From assembly GCA_035546535.1 (NCBI GenBank), contig DASZWQ010000014.1, positions 1 through 35,002 of the forward strand: a stretch of DNA of 35,002 nt. The letters run 5' to 3'. Of this stretch, positions 1 to 8,100 are shown one piece after another. Below the pieces are notes generated by a model. It made no database searches, was not told the origin of the DNA, and worked only from the letters and a program-made list of their open reading frames with translations. The stretch's first letter is position 1. The number at the start of each line of letters is the position of its first letter. The stretch is from Pirellulales bacterium. GTDB taxonomy: Bacteria > Planctomycetota > Planctomycetia > Pirellulales > JACPPG01. The position numbers were made by a program, and so were the translations under genes.

Positions 1-144
1 ACGGTGATCAGCGACCCGGCGATCGAGACCACGACCACGATCGCGCCCAACCCGCACACGCACCAGACGCCGACCCTGACGCACGACATGAAATATCACA
101 CGCCGCAGTATTTTGCGCTGTGCTACATCATGAGGGTGAATTAG
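1..144 (+). CDS. C-terminal end of a phage tail collar/fibre-like protein (partial)
   Basis: The first reading frame is open from base 1 and stops with TAG at 142-144, giving the last 47 residues of a protein that starts outside the window. The fragment has a Thr-rich patch, a His-spaced NPHTHQTP stretch and ends PQYFALCYIMRVN. A His-rich collar segment followed by a terminal aromatic-aliphatic strand resembles the C-termini of phage tail-collar and short tail-fibre proteins. The resemblance is from memory of the family, not a search. The following accessory genes (GNAT-like, cupin-like, LamG) are compatible with a phage-derived tail region. Only the C-terminus is visible, so the function is tentative. 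Confidence 0.5.
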   Translation, partial: TVISDPAIETTTTIAPNPHTHQTPTLTHDMKYHTPQYFALCYIMRVN

Positions 145-146
145 CG

Positions 147-188
147 GGCAGTAGGCAGTAGGCAGTAGGCAGCAGGCAGTAGGCAGAG
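147..188. repeat. Heptanucleotide tandem repeat GGCAGTA, six units
   Basis: Six adjacent copies of a 7-bp unit start 2 bp after the preceding stop codon: GGCAGTA three times, GGCAGCA once, GGCAGTA once and a decayed GGCAGAG. The array lies in the gap before the GNAT-like gene. The unit length keeps no reading frame, so it is an intergenic microsatellite-like array. Confidence 0.85.
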
Positions 189-196
189 ACGACAAG

Positions 197-225
197 GCCG
201 CACCTACGGTGCAGCCGTTAAACGG
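197..225. repeat. Palindromic dispersed repeat, left copy
   Basis: This 29-bp element contains two hairpins: GCACC-TAC-GGTGC (200-212) and CCGTT-A-AACGG (215-225), separated by 2 bp. It matches 1125-1153 at 24 of 29 positions in the same orientation. In the first hairpin, A in one arm and T in the other become G and C in the right copy, so pairing is preserved. The two copies bracket the GNAT-cupin gene pair. Confidence 0.75.
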
Positions 226-237
226 TCCGGGCGTTCC

Positions 238-258
238 TCATTCATCACTCATCATTCA
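238..258. repeat. Heptad repeat (TCAYTCA)x3
   Basis: Three adjacent 7-bp units, TCATTCA, TCACTCA and TCATTCA, lie just upstream of the GNAT-like start codon. The same heptad occurs in inverted orientation at 33221-33234. This suggests a dispersed simple-repeat family in this genome. Confidence 0.7.
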
Positions 259-270
259 TCGTTTTCCGAA

Positions 271-660
271 ATGCGTATCGTCATCACAGGCCCCGACAGC
301 CGACCCGTGCGGCCGCGCGAGCCCAACCTGTTCGCCGAGGCCCTGGCCGAGGGCCAGGTGATCGGCCGCTTGTGGTGTCATCATGCCGAGGGGCGCGTGA
401 GCGTCGAGTATGCCTACGTCGAAGAAGCGTATCGGCGCCGCCGCGTCGGCCATGCCCTGATGTACGAGCTGGAACGGCGCTACCCGGGGCTGACGACTTC
501 CGAGGCGCAAGGGATCGGCTGTTCGTCGATCCCGAGTTGGTTCTTTCTCCGCGCGCGGATCATGGCCGAAGGGCCGTACGCCGGCCGGCCCGACCTGGGG
601 GAATACGTGTCGGACGTGCTGGAAAATGCTGACGCCGCGCAGGAGGCGCCGCCATGCTGA
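271..660 (+). CDS. GNAT-like N-acetyltransferase, small
   Basis: This 129-residue protein resembles the core of GCN5-related acetyltransferases. Residues about 45-72 read as beta4-alpha3: a hydrophobic strand (VEYAYV), then YRRRRVGHALMYELE. That matches the acetyl-CoA pyrophosphate-binding signature (R/Q-x-x-G/V-x-G/A), though the usual first Gly is replaced by Arg. A Trp-Phe-Phe stretch follows near residue 92. Substrate cannot be predicted. No clear Shine-Dalgarno precedes the ATG, which sits 12 bp after the TCAYTCA repeat. The stop codon lies inside the start of the next gene (ATGCTGA, 7-bp overlap), so the two are probably co-translated. It could be an accessory gene of a phage-like tail locus. 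Confidence 0.6.
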   Translation: MRIVITGPDSRPVRPREPNLFAEALAEGQVIGRLWCHHAEGRVSVEYAYVEEAYRRRRVGHALMYELERRYPGLTTSEAQGIGCSSIPSWFFLRARIMAEGPYAGRPDLGEYVSDVLENADAAQEAPPC

Positions 661-1316
661 GCCGGCTGCTCGATTGGCTGGGCGTCCGCTACGACTGCGT
701 GAGCGACGCGGCCGGCACTCCCTACTTCCACCGCTGGACACTCTTTGGTAATCGGTGGTGTTCGATACTCTTTCATAAGCTCACGGCCGGCGACGAAGGG
801 CTCGAGGGAAATTACCACGATCATCCGTGGTGGTTCCTGTCGCTCAAGCTGTGGAACGGCTATCGCGAAGGGATCTTGGCAGCGGACGGCACCGTGCGTT
901 ATCGCCGGCACTGGCCGGGGACGCTGCACTTCCTGCCGGCCGAGACGCCGCACCGCGTCGAGCTCCTCGCCGGCCGGCCGGCCTACAGCCTGGTCCTGAC
1001 CGGCCCCGTGCGGCGCAATACCGTGTTCTACACGCCCGAGGGGCCGAAAGAATGGGGCGAATACATGCGCTGGATTGTGCGACAGCGCGCGGAGGCTGGC
1101 CCGCCGGGCCGAGCGCATGCTGAGGGCGCGCCTGCGGCGCGGCCGTTAAACGGCTGTCCCGTAGAAACGCCCTGTCCTCGTCGCCACGGCAGTCCCGTAG
1201 GGACGCCCTGTCCTCGTCGCCACGGCTGTCCCGTAGGGATGCCATCAACCCGTGAGGAGATTCATGCCATGTCAGCGAGTATGACGAACTTCCTGCTCCT
1301 CACGCATTCGACTTAA
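654..1316 (+). CDS. Cupin-like protein with repeat-derived C-terminal tail
   Basis: The first ~150 residues look like a compact cupin/jelly-roll. GNYHDHPWWFLSL gives the His-x-His metal-ligand pair of cupin motif 1, and FLPAETPHRV supplies the His of motif 2. Similar small YHDHPW proteins occur in phage and accessory regions, and no reaction can be assigned. The start overlaps the preceding gene by 7 bp. The fold should end near base 1110. Beyond it the frame simply stays open through a palindromic repeat and 36-bp tandem repeats (36 is divisible by 3), adding a low-complexity PCPRRHG tail before the stop at 1314-1316. A GAGGAG ribosome-binding sequence (about 1254-1259) precedes an in-frame ATG at 1269 that would encode only 15 residues. 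The tail may be an artefact of repeat invasion. Confidence 0.6.
   Translation: MLSRLLDWLGVRYDCVSDAAGTPYFHRWTLFGNRWCSILFHKLTAGDEGLEGNYHDHPWWFLSLKLWNGYREGILAADGTVRYRRHWPGTLHFLPAETPHRVELLAGRPAYSLVLTGPVRRNTVFYTPEGPKEWGEYMRWIVRQRAEAGPPGRAHAEGAPAARPLNGCPVETPCPRRHGSPVGTPCPRRHGCPVGMPSTREEIHAMSASMTNFLLLTHST
1125..1153. repeat. Palindromic dispersed repeat, right copy
   Basis: This is the second copy of the 197-225 element, exactly 928 bp away. Its hairpins are GCGCC-TGC-GGCGC (1128-1140) and the identical CCGTT-A-AACGG (1143-1153), again separated by 2 bp. Differences from the left copy in the first hairpin are paired (A to G opposite T to C). It runs directly into the 36-bp tandem repeat. Confidence 0.75.
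1154..1243. repeat. 36-bp tandem repeat, 2.5 copies
   Basis: Unit 1 spans 1154-1189, unit 2 spans 1190-1225, and an 18-bp partial unit 3 spans 1226-1243. Units 1 and 2 differ at only a few positions. Each starts with a GTCCC-GTA-GGGAC hairpin, perfect in unit 2, broken in unit 1 (GAAAC) and with one G.T wobble in unit 3. There are no unique spacers between units, so this is not a CRISPR array. Confidence 0.85.
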
Positions 1317-1376
1317 CCGCCGAGCTGGCTCGGCGCGGAACCATTCCGAGAAACCATCCAACGCAAAGGAACAGCC

Positions 1377-2972
1377 ATGCGACGTCGTCCGTTGACCTCG
1401 GCTCTCAGCCTGCGGCATGCGGCCGCGATGATGGCACCCAGCGTGCCAACTCCTTTGAAGTACCTGAGCTTGTTGCAGCTCTATATCGACGCCGGCTACA
1501 CGGCCACGATGTCGTTTTGCAAAGGCGCGCAGTTCGTGGCAGCGGGATCGCAATATCTGCAAGCCGCGCATTCCGCGTCGATCGATTTCAGTACCGGTAC
1601 CAATGCCAACAAGTTCTCGGTCGAGTTGTGGCGCAATACGACGTCGATCGGCACGCAGCGGTGCTATATCTCGAAGGATCTCGGCAATACCGCAGGTAAG
1701 CACGGTTGGGCGATCCGCTCGTCGGGAACGATCGGACAAGAGAGCCAGGTCGAATTCTGGATCTGGAACAACACGGCCAATGCCTATGCCGGGATCGTCA
1801 CGACCAATGCGCCGGGCAACTGGTCGAGCTGCGTGGTCACAGCTGACCTCACGGTTCCGACGGTGAACATGTATTTCGACGGCTCGACAACGCCGGCCAC
1901 CACTACGCCAACGGTCGGCACGCTGGCGGCGTTGGCCACGGGCCAATCGGCGCCCCTGTTGCTCGGCGCGTGGAACGGTTCGGGCGGCATCGCGAATCTC
2001 TATGACGGCGTGCTGGCCAGCGTTCGCTTATGGCGCGAAGTCATTCCGACGGTGATCGTGCCATTGCTCTTCAATGCCGGTTTTCCGTTGAGCTATGCCC
2101 GCTTGACGGGTGGCCAGAAGACCAATCTCGTCGCCGCCTGGGACCTGACCGAAAGCGGCGGCACGCGCAGCGATGCAACAGCAAACGCGAACCATCTGGC
2201 AGAGCAGAATGGCCCCCTCGCCCAGGCGCAGCTGTGTACATCGCTCGACGACCGCGGGCCGAGCGGATACCAGTTTTTTGCACCGCGCTTCAACTACGCG
2301 CCCCTCTGGATCGCTCTATCTCCGCTCAACAACCTGCCGGCGCTGCAAATGTGCGGCCAGCATTGGATGCGCGCCAGCGCGCCGGGATTCGGTCGCAATC
2401 TTCTTTCGGGCGATATTTTCACGGTCGTCCGCCCGACCGACCTGTCGATCCTCAACTTCGACTATTCCATCCTCACGGCGGACAAAGAGACCTACGACGG
2501 AAACTTCACTTACATGTTCCCATTGTTTTATAACTCCACTCTTCAGTTACGTATCCGCCGCGACGCCGCCACGGCGACAAACGGGCAGGTTCGTGGCACG
2601 ACCACGGTTACTACGGGAACCACATACGTCACCAATCAACGCGGTTTTGGCGCCGGTGGCACGGCCAGCCTTGCATACCGCCTCAATGGCGTCGCCGACC
2701 CGATCGATCCTTCGTTCGGTAACTTCGCTGCCAACACCGGCAACACCCAGAGTCAGTGGTATGCGACACTGGAAGGGGTCGATTCGCTCATTCTGGGTGG
2801 ACTGAACTACGACTCGGGTTCTCCCCTCGAAGGGCCGTATACCGTGCAGGACCGCTTCGTGGGTTACCTGTCTACCGTGCTCATTTATGGAGGCACCGTG
2901 GCCAACGGAAGCCTGACGGATGCTCAAAACCTGGATGTGGAGAATTGGGCGCGGCGGCTTGCGAACGTATAA
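1377..2972 (+). CDS. Double LamG/concanavalin A-like jelly-roll protein
   Basis: This 531-residue protein has a Lys/Arg-rich start of about 44 residues and then two beta-rich units. The first (about 45-255) has the LamG_3 pattern: FVAAGSQYLQAA, FSVELWRN, WSSCVVTAD, NMYFDGS, LLLGAWNGSGG, YDGVLASVRLWREV, then AAWDLTESGG. The second (about 290-531) ends with FVGYLSTVLIYGG and a short helix. Such folds bind glycans and occur in surface proteins and phage tail fibres. No catalytic residues are apparent and there is no clear signal peptide. AAAGGA at about 1365-1370 precedes the ATG by 6 bp, supporting this start. It follows the collar-like, GNAT and cupin genes on the same strand, so a tail-fibre or receptor-binding role is plausible but unproven. 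Confidence 0.7.
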   Translation: MRRRPLTSALSLRHAAAMMAPSVPTPLKYLSLLQLYIDAGYTATMSFCKGAQFVAAGSQYLQAAHSASIDFSTGTNANKFSVELWRNTTSIGTQRCYISKDLGNTAGKHGWAIRSSGTIGQESQVEFWIWNNTANAYAGIVTTNAPGNWSSCVVTADLTVPTVNMYFDGSTTPATTTPTVGTLAALATGQSAPLLLGAWNGSGGIANLYDGVLASVRLWREVIPTVIVPLLFNAGFPLSYARLTGGQKTNLVAAWDLTESGGTRSDATANANHLAEQNGPLAQAQLCTSLDDRGPSGYQFFAPRFNYAPLWIALSPLNNLPALQMCGQHWMRASAPGFGRNLLSGDIFTVVRPTDLSILNFDYSILTADKETYDGNFTYMFPLFYNSTLQLRIRRDAATATNGQVRGTTTVTTGTTYVTNQRGFGAGGTASLAYRLNGVADPIDPSFGNFAANTGNTQSQWYATLEGVDSLILGGLNYDSGSPLEGPYTVQDRFVGYLSTVLIYGGTVANGSLTDAQNLDVENWARRLANV

Positions 2973-2982
2973 GCACGTTTGC

Positions 2983-2998
2983 ATCGCGTACACGCGAT
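2983..2998. terminator. Small hairpin between convergent genes
   Basis: ATCGCG-TACA-CGCGAT is a perfect 6-bp stem with a 4-nt loop, in the 25-bp gap between the LamG gene and the converging XRE gene. It just touches the stop codon of the latter. No T-run follows on either strand, so a bidirectional terminator is only a suggestion from position. Confidence 0.3.
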
Positions 2999-3492
2999 CA
3001 AGGATCGGCTTTGGCACGCTGATAAAACAGTTCCAGGATGCCCGCGATGACGTCCGCTTGTTCGGTCTCCAACAGTAGCGCAAGTTTGTCGTGCAGCTCG
3101 CGCTTACGATTGATGGCCTCTGCGGCGCGCAGCGCGCCTTCGCTAGTCAGCGCCCCGCCCATTCCCATGCGGCTGTACAGCTCGTCGAAGTCGGCAACGC
3201 ACCATTCACTGAATAGCTCCGGACGGCTGTCCAATAATTCATCCACGGTTGGATTCGTATGACGATCGAACTGTTTCCGCCCCGCCAGAAGTGGGCTTTG
3301 GAAGAACTCGTTCGTCTCGACCCCCAATCCCTGCGCCAACTGATGCAGGGTCCGCGCGTGTGGTTTGGAACTGGCACCGGCCAGAATGCTTTTCACCGTA
3401 CGCTCGTCGAGCCCTGTGCGCCGTGCAACGTCCAGCACGGTCAGGTCGAGCTGCGCCATCAGACGCCGGAGATTGTGGGCGAAAGGCTGCAT
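2998..3492 (-). CDS. XRE-family (Cro/CI-type) transcriptional regulator
   Basis: This 164-residue protein has an N-terminal HTH_XRE domain at residues about 7-64: LRRLMAQLDLTVLDVARRTGL followed by the recognition helix region DERTVKSILAGASSKP and the terminal helices LHQLAQGLGV. The remaining ~100 residues are helical and charged without a recognisable metallopeptidase (HExxH) or sensor motif. The gene converges on the LamG gene. Its start lies about 58 bp from a plus-strand promoter that carries an inverted repeat, the usual layout for an autoregulating repressor with a divergent target. It may be a phage-type repressor or an antitoxin-like regulator; no toxin partner is evident. Confidence 0.8.
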   Translation of the reverse strand: MQPFAHNLRRLMAQLDLTVLDVARRTGLDERTVKSILAGASSKPHARTLHQLAQGLGVETNEFFQSPLLAGRKQFDRHTNPTVDELLDSRPELFSEWCVADFDELYSRMGMGGALTSEGALRAAEAINRKRELHDKLALLLETEQADVIAGILELFYQRAKADP

Positions 3493-3821
3493 GGAGGTGT
3501 CAGGCTGCGTGGTCGGCGTTGTTGGCGCGGGATTTATGCCCTTTTTGCGTTGACTCAGGTAAGTGTACTAATGTATACTTCAGGCAAGGGCAGAGGTCCA
3601 GACGTTTCACCGTCAGAAGTTGGACGAAGACGGCTCGACGACGAGACAATCGCGTGAGACGGGCGCACGGCGCCGCGGCGTTGCGCCGACAGGGGCGGTG
3701 CGCACCGCGACGTCCGGGGAACAACTGCGCGCGACCTTGAATCCTGCCCTGCGCCTCATGAATTGGGTGGGTGACTCATCTCGTGGGGCACAGCCACAAA
3801 CGCACGTAAGGACATGGGCGA
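3493..3821. other. Intergenic region between XRE regulator and small hypothetical gene
   Basis: This 329-bp gene-free stretch holds the promoter and inverted repeat at 3550-3580, which are noticeably AT-richer than the surroundings. The rest (3600-3800) is GC-rich, and open frames across it have biased Arg/Ala/Gly-rich composition with no domain. A ribosome-binding sequence AAGGA sits at about 3808-3812 before the next gene. Confidence 0.5.
3550..3580 (+). promoter_or_regulatory. Sigma-70-like promoter overlapping an inverted-repeat operator
   Basis: TTGACT (3550-3555) and TATACT (3574-3579) are separated by 18 bp, close to the housekeeping consensus. The inverted repeat AAGTGTAC-TAAT-GTATACTT (3561-3580) has 8-bp arms with one mismatch and covers the -10 box. 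Binding there would block transcription towards the small gene at 3822. The neighbouring XRE protein is the natural candidate repressor. This is inferred from sequence and position. Confidence 0.6.
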
Positions 3822-4121
3822 ATGACGATCAGAACTGCGACCGCGGAACGATACAGAATCTGGATCGCGAAATTTCAAGACTGGCAGCCGCGATCGTGGC
3901 GCGATCTTCCGCGCGAGGCGGTTGCCGTCGAGTTGGCTGAGTCCGGCTGTTTCAGCGCGAACGATGCGCTCGCCTATATCGAGGGTTTCAATCGCGTAGC
4001 GATCGGCCGATCGGATCATCGCTGGGCGGTTGCCATGCCCGTGATCGCGTACGAGGGGGATCCCGCGCCCGGGGAGCTTATCTTTCCGCGGAAGACCGCC
4101 ATGGCGCCATCGGCCGGCTAA
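3822..4121 (+). CDS. Small conserved-looking hypothetical protein
   Basis: This 99-residue protein is soluble and not membrane-anchored. Residues 1-20 are basic/aromatic, a helical middle reads AVAVELAESGCFSANDALAYIEGFNR, and a strand-rich end reads RWAVAMPVIAYEGDPAPGELI. I do not recognise the family. The middle looks like a short helical segment of the kind seen in planctomycete hypotheticals with an NDALAYIEGFN-like signature. AAGGA sits about 9 bp before the ATG; the nearer ATG at 3814 stops at once. It is the first good gene downstream of the operator-bearing promoter at 3550, so it may be the target of the divergent XRE regulator. Confidence 0.55.
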   Translation: MTIRTATAERYRIWIAKFQDWQPRSWRDLPREAVAVELAESGCFSANDALAYIEGFNRVAIGRSDHRWAVAMPVIAYEGDPAPGELIFPRKTAMAPSAG

Positions 4122-4176
4122 GGTCGCCGCGTCACGTGCCGCCGCAGCGCGCGCCCGCTTATCGAAGCGCCGTGCG

Positions 4177-5004
4177 TCATTTTGTCTTCGCGCCGCGGGG
4201 CCAAGGGTCGGGCCAGTCTCCCCAGCGGTCGAGATACATGCGGTAGGCGCGAACTTCGCCGGCCCGAGCGGTGAGCCAGGACTTGGTTTCGGCGATGATT
4301 CCCTGCTCCTCGTCCAGCGACAACCGTCCCAGCAGCACGCGAGTGCGCAAGAAGACGAAGTACGTATCCAGCACGTCGCATCGGCAATAGTCGTGGATGT
4401 CGCTGACCTTTCCGGCATCAAAGAGGTCTTGCACCATGTGCCCTTCGACATCCATTTTGCCGGGCTTGCCGAGCAAATTGGCCGCCAGGTTCAAACCACC
4501 GGTAAAGCGCGTGCTGCCGAAATTCGTCAGCAATTCTTGCAGGTCAATATGGGCCTCGAGGTTGTAGCGGTTCCTCGATTGCTCGAAGCTCTTGGCGGTC
4601 AGATTGAACCAGCCCGGCACGCTCAGCCCAAAGCGAAAGGCCGACAGCTCCAACAGTGGCAGATCGAAGGTCCGTCCGTTGAAGCTGACGAGCGTCGGCC
4701 GGCCGTGCTTCTCCCAGCCACGCCAGAAATTCTCGGTGATCACGTGCGGCCGGGATTCCGCCTCGTCGAGCACGGCCATGTCCTGCAGGCGGAACTCCGC
4801 ATCGACTTTGGCCACGGCGATCGACGTCGGAAGGTGATACGTGTAGGGAACGAAGTCGCTCTCGTACTTTGCCATCAGCTCCTTGCGGTATTTCGTCACC
4901 GCGGCCTTGGCCGACAGCTTCTCGCCCGGATAGATCAACCGCGCGACGAGATCACCGTCGGCGATGCTTTCGATATCGAAGACGAGATAACGCGTCGCAG
5001 CCAT
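4177..5004 (-). CDS. Predicted PolB-type 3'-5' exonuclease (DnaQ-like fold)
   Basis: This 275-residue protein matches the stand-alone exonuclease family related to the proofreading domain of B-family polymerases (DNA_pol_B_exo2). DEDDy motifs are visible: Exo I at YLVFDIES (D10, E12), Exo II at VSFNGRTFDLPLL (N109, D114) and Exo III at YCRCDVLDTYF (Y206, D210, D213). It probably removes nucleotides from DNA or RNA ends with two metal ions; the in vivo substrate is unknown. I chose the ATG at 5004 because the family begins right before the first strand; an upstream GTG would add 19 residues of unrelated sequence. It converges on the small gene at 3822 and is divergent from the transglutaminase operon. 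C-terminal residues past about 240 are an extra helical region. Confidence 0.85.
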   Translation of the reverse strand: MAATRYLVFDIESIADGDLVARLIYPGEKLSAKAAVTKYRKELMAKYESDFVPYTYHLPTSIAVAKVDAEFRLQDMAVLDEAESRPHVITENFWRGWEKHGRPTLVSFNGRTFDLPLLELSAFRFGLSVPGWFNLTAKSFEQSRNRYNLEAHIDLQELLTNFGSTRFTGGLNLAANLLGKPGKMDVEGHMVQDLFDAGKVSDIHDYCRCDVLDTYFVFLRTRVLLGRLSLDEEQGIIAETKSWLTARAGEVRAYRMYLDRWGDWPDPWPRGAKTK

Positions 5005-5180
5005 GTCGAGCCCATCCCTGCATAAGCTGAAGAAATACCGACCGGCGTCGCACATAATCACGCAGCGCCAGGCGCATGCGCGACTACACCCTTGCTTGCC
5101 TTTCGGCTACACTCGAACCAAGCGAATTGGAGCAGGCGGGCCATGAGCGCACAAGGCACATCAACGGCAGTTATCCAATC

Positions 5181-8100
5181 ATGGCCATCCGAGTTGCGCT
5201 GCACCATGAAACGCGTTACGATTACGACCGGCTCGTCGCTCTCTCGCCGCAAATCATCCGGCTGAGGCCGGCGCCGCACAGCCGAACGCCGATCTTGAGC
5301 TACTCGCTGAAGGTCGAGCCTGCCGAACATTTTGAAAACTGGCAGCAAGACCCGCACGGCAATTTTCTTGCCCGACTCGTCTTTCCCGAGCGCACCCGTA
5401 CTCTCGACATCGCGGTGGACTTGATCGCCGAGTTGACGGTGATCAATCCGTTCGATTTTTTCATCGAATCGTCGGCCGAGATGTTTCCTTTCGAGTACGA
5501 ACCGTGGCTCGCCCGCGAGCTGCGCCCGTACCTGGAACTTGAGCCGCCTGGCCGCCGTTTCGAGGCGTACCTAAGCGCGATCGGTCGCCCCCGGATGAAG
5601 ACCGTCGATCTGTTGGTGGCGCTCAACCAGCGCCTGCAGCAGGACGTGCGCTACCTGATTCGCATGGAGCCAGGCGTGCAATCGCCCGAAGAAACGCTCA
5701 CTCTCGGTTCGGGCAGTTGTCGCGATTCGGCGTGGCTGCTGGTGCAAGTCCTGCGGTGTCTGGGCCTGGCGGCGCGCTTCGTGTCGGGCTACCTCGTACA
5801 GTTGGTGCCGGACGTGAAGCCGCTCGACGGGCCGGCCGGCGCTGCGGCTGACTTTACCGACCTGCACGCCTGGACCGAGGTGTATATTCCCGGCGCCGGT
5901 TGGATCGGGCTGGACCCGACGTCGGGGTTATTGGCTGGCGAAGGGCACATTCCGCTTGCCTGCTCGCCCGACCCATCTTCCGCCGCGCCGATCACGGGCG
6001 GCGTCGAGGCGTGCGAGACGAAGTTCTCGTTCGACATGACGATCAGCCGGATCCATGAAGATCCGCGCGTGACGCGCCCGTATACCGACGAGCAGTGGGC
6101 GCGGATCGAGGCTCTCGGTCACGCCGTCGACGAACGGCTGGCCGCGGGCGACGTGCGCTTGACGATGGGAGGCGAGCCCACGTTCGTATCGATCGACGAT
6201 ATGGACGGCGCCGAATGGAACACCGCGGCCGTCGGCCCCACGAAGCGCCGGCTTTCCGAAACGCTGGTCCGCCGGTTGCAAGAGAAGTTCGCTCCTGAAG
6301 CGTTGTTGCACTTCGGCCAGGGTAAGTGGTATCCCGGCGAATCATTGCCGCGCTGGGCGCTGGCGTGTTATTGGCGTGCCGACGGTCAGCCCGTGTGGCG
6401 CGATGCGAGCTTGATTGCCGAGGAAGGTAAGAAGTACAAGCACACGGCCAAGGATGCCGACGAGTTTGTCCACCGTGTCGCCGCGCATTTGCACGTCGAC
6501 AACAACTGGATCGTGCCGGCCTACGAGGATCCGTGGCATTACCTGGCCAAGGAACGCCATCTGCCGATCAACGTCGATCCGCGCGACCCGAAGCTGTCCG
6601 ACGCCGAAGAGCGCGCGCGCATGGCACGGGTGTTCGAGCGCGGCTTGGGCGCTGTGACGGGTTACGTCCTGCCCCTCGAGCGTCAATGGTGGCAAGGCAA
6701 GCCGCGCTGGCGGAGTGGACCGTGGCCGGTACGCAGCGACGCGTTGTTTCTGTTGCCGGGCGACTCGCCGCTCGGCCTGCGCTTGCCCTTGGAAGCGCTG
6801 CCGTACTTGCCGCCATCCAGCCGTCAGGGCATTTATCCGCTCGATCCGACGGCGCCGCGGGGCCCATTGCCCGACTATCCGGGCCGCACCCCGCAGCCCG
6901 AAATCCCGGCCGCCGGTCGCGGTCGCGGAGCGGACGAATTGCACGACCAGCGGACGATTCGTGCCGCGACGCCCGAGTTGCTATCGACCGAGGTCGTGCG
7001 CACGGCGCTGTGCGTCGAGCCGCGCGACGAAGCGCTGCACGTTTTCTTGCCGCCCGTCGAACAATTGGAAGATTATCTCGATCTGGTGGCGGCGATCGAA
7101 GCTTCGGCCGCCGAGATGAAAGCGCCGGTCGTCGTCGAGGGATATCCGCCTCCCTTTGATCATCGTCTGCATCATTTCAAGGTCACGCCTGACCCGGGCG
7201 TGATCGAGGTCAACACGCCCCCGACGCAAACCTGGGGTGAGTTGGTCGACATCACGACGACGCTGTACGAAGAAGCGCGGCAAACGCGGTTGGGCACGGA
7301 AAAGTTCGCATACGACGGCCGGCATACCGGCACCGGGGGCGGTAATCACGTCGTGCTCGGCGGCCGCACGCCGATCGACAGCCCGTTCTTGCGCCGGCCC
7401 GACCTGCTGTGCAGCCTGGTGACCTATTGGAACAACCATCCGGCGCTGTCGTACCTGTTCTCGGGGGCGTTCATCGGGCCGACGAGCCAGGCGCCGCGGG
7501 TGGACGAAGGGCGCCGCGATGCGATCTACGAGCTCGAAATCGCTTGCGCGCAAGTCCCCGACCCCCGGCGTTCCCAGGGCCACGAGTGTCCGCCGTGGCT
7601 GGTCGATCGCATCTTTCGTAATTTGCTGGTGGACGTGACCGGCAATACGCACCGGGCCGAGTTTTGCATCGACAAGCTGTACTCGCCCGACAGTGCGACG
7701 GGCCGGCTGGGGCTGGTGGAATTCCGCGCGTTCGAGATGCCGCCACACGCCCGCATGAGCCTGACGCAGCAGTTACTTTTACGGGCTCTGGTAGCGCGAT
7801 TCTGGGAGGAACCGTACCGCGAGCAACTGGTCCGGTGGGGAACGACATTGCACGATCGGTTCCTTTTACCCTATTTTGTTCAGCAGGACTTTCGGGACGT
7901 AATTCTCGAAACCCGCCGGGCCGGTTTCCCGCTTGAGGCGGAGTGGTTTGCCGCGCATTTTGAATTCCGCTTTCCGCTCGTCGGCACGATCGTCCGGGAC
8001 GGAGTGCAATTAGAATTGAGACAGGCGATCGAGCCGTGGTACGTGCTGGGCGAAGAGCCCGGCGGCGGCGGTACGACCCGCTATGTCGATTCATCGGTCG

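Noticed and set aside
1154..1243. CRISPR-like array of 36-bp repeats
   Set aside because: Units abut directly without unique spacers, no cas gene is near, and only 2.5 copies exist.
3620..3940. Plus-strand open frame of 106 codons downstream of the promoter
   Set aside because: It has biased Arg/Ala composition and no domain, and it overlaps the better-supported gene at 3822, which has its own ribosome-binding sequence.
5076..5180. Upstream in-frame ATG for the transglutaminase-DUF2126 gene
   Set aside because: The added 35 residues do not resemble the family, which begins with the strand right after the ATG at 5181.
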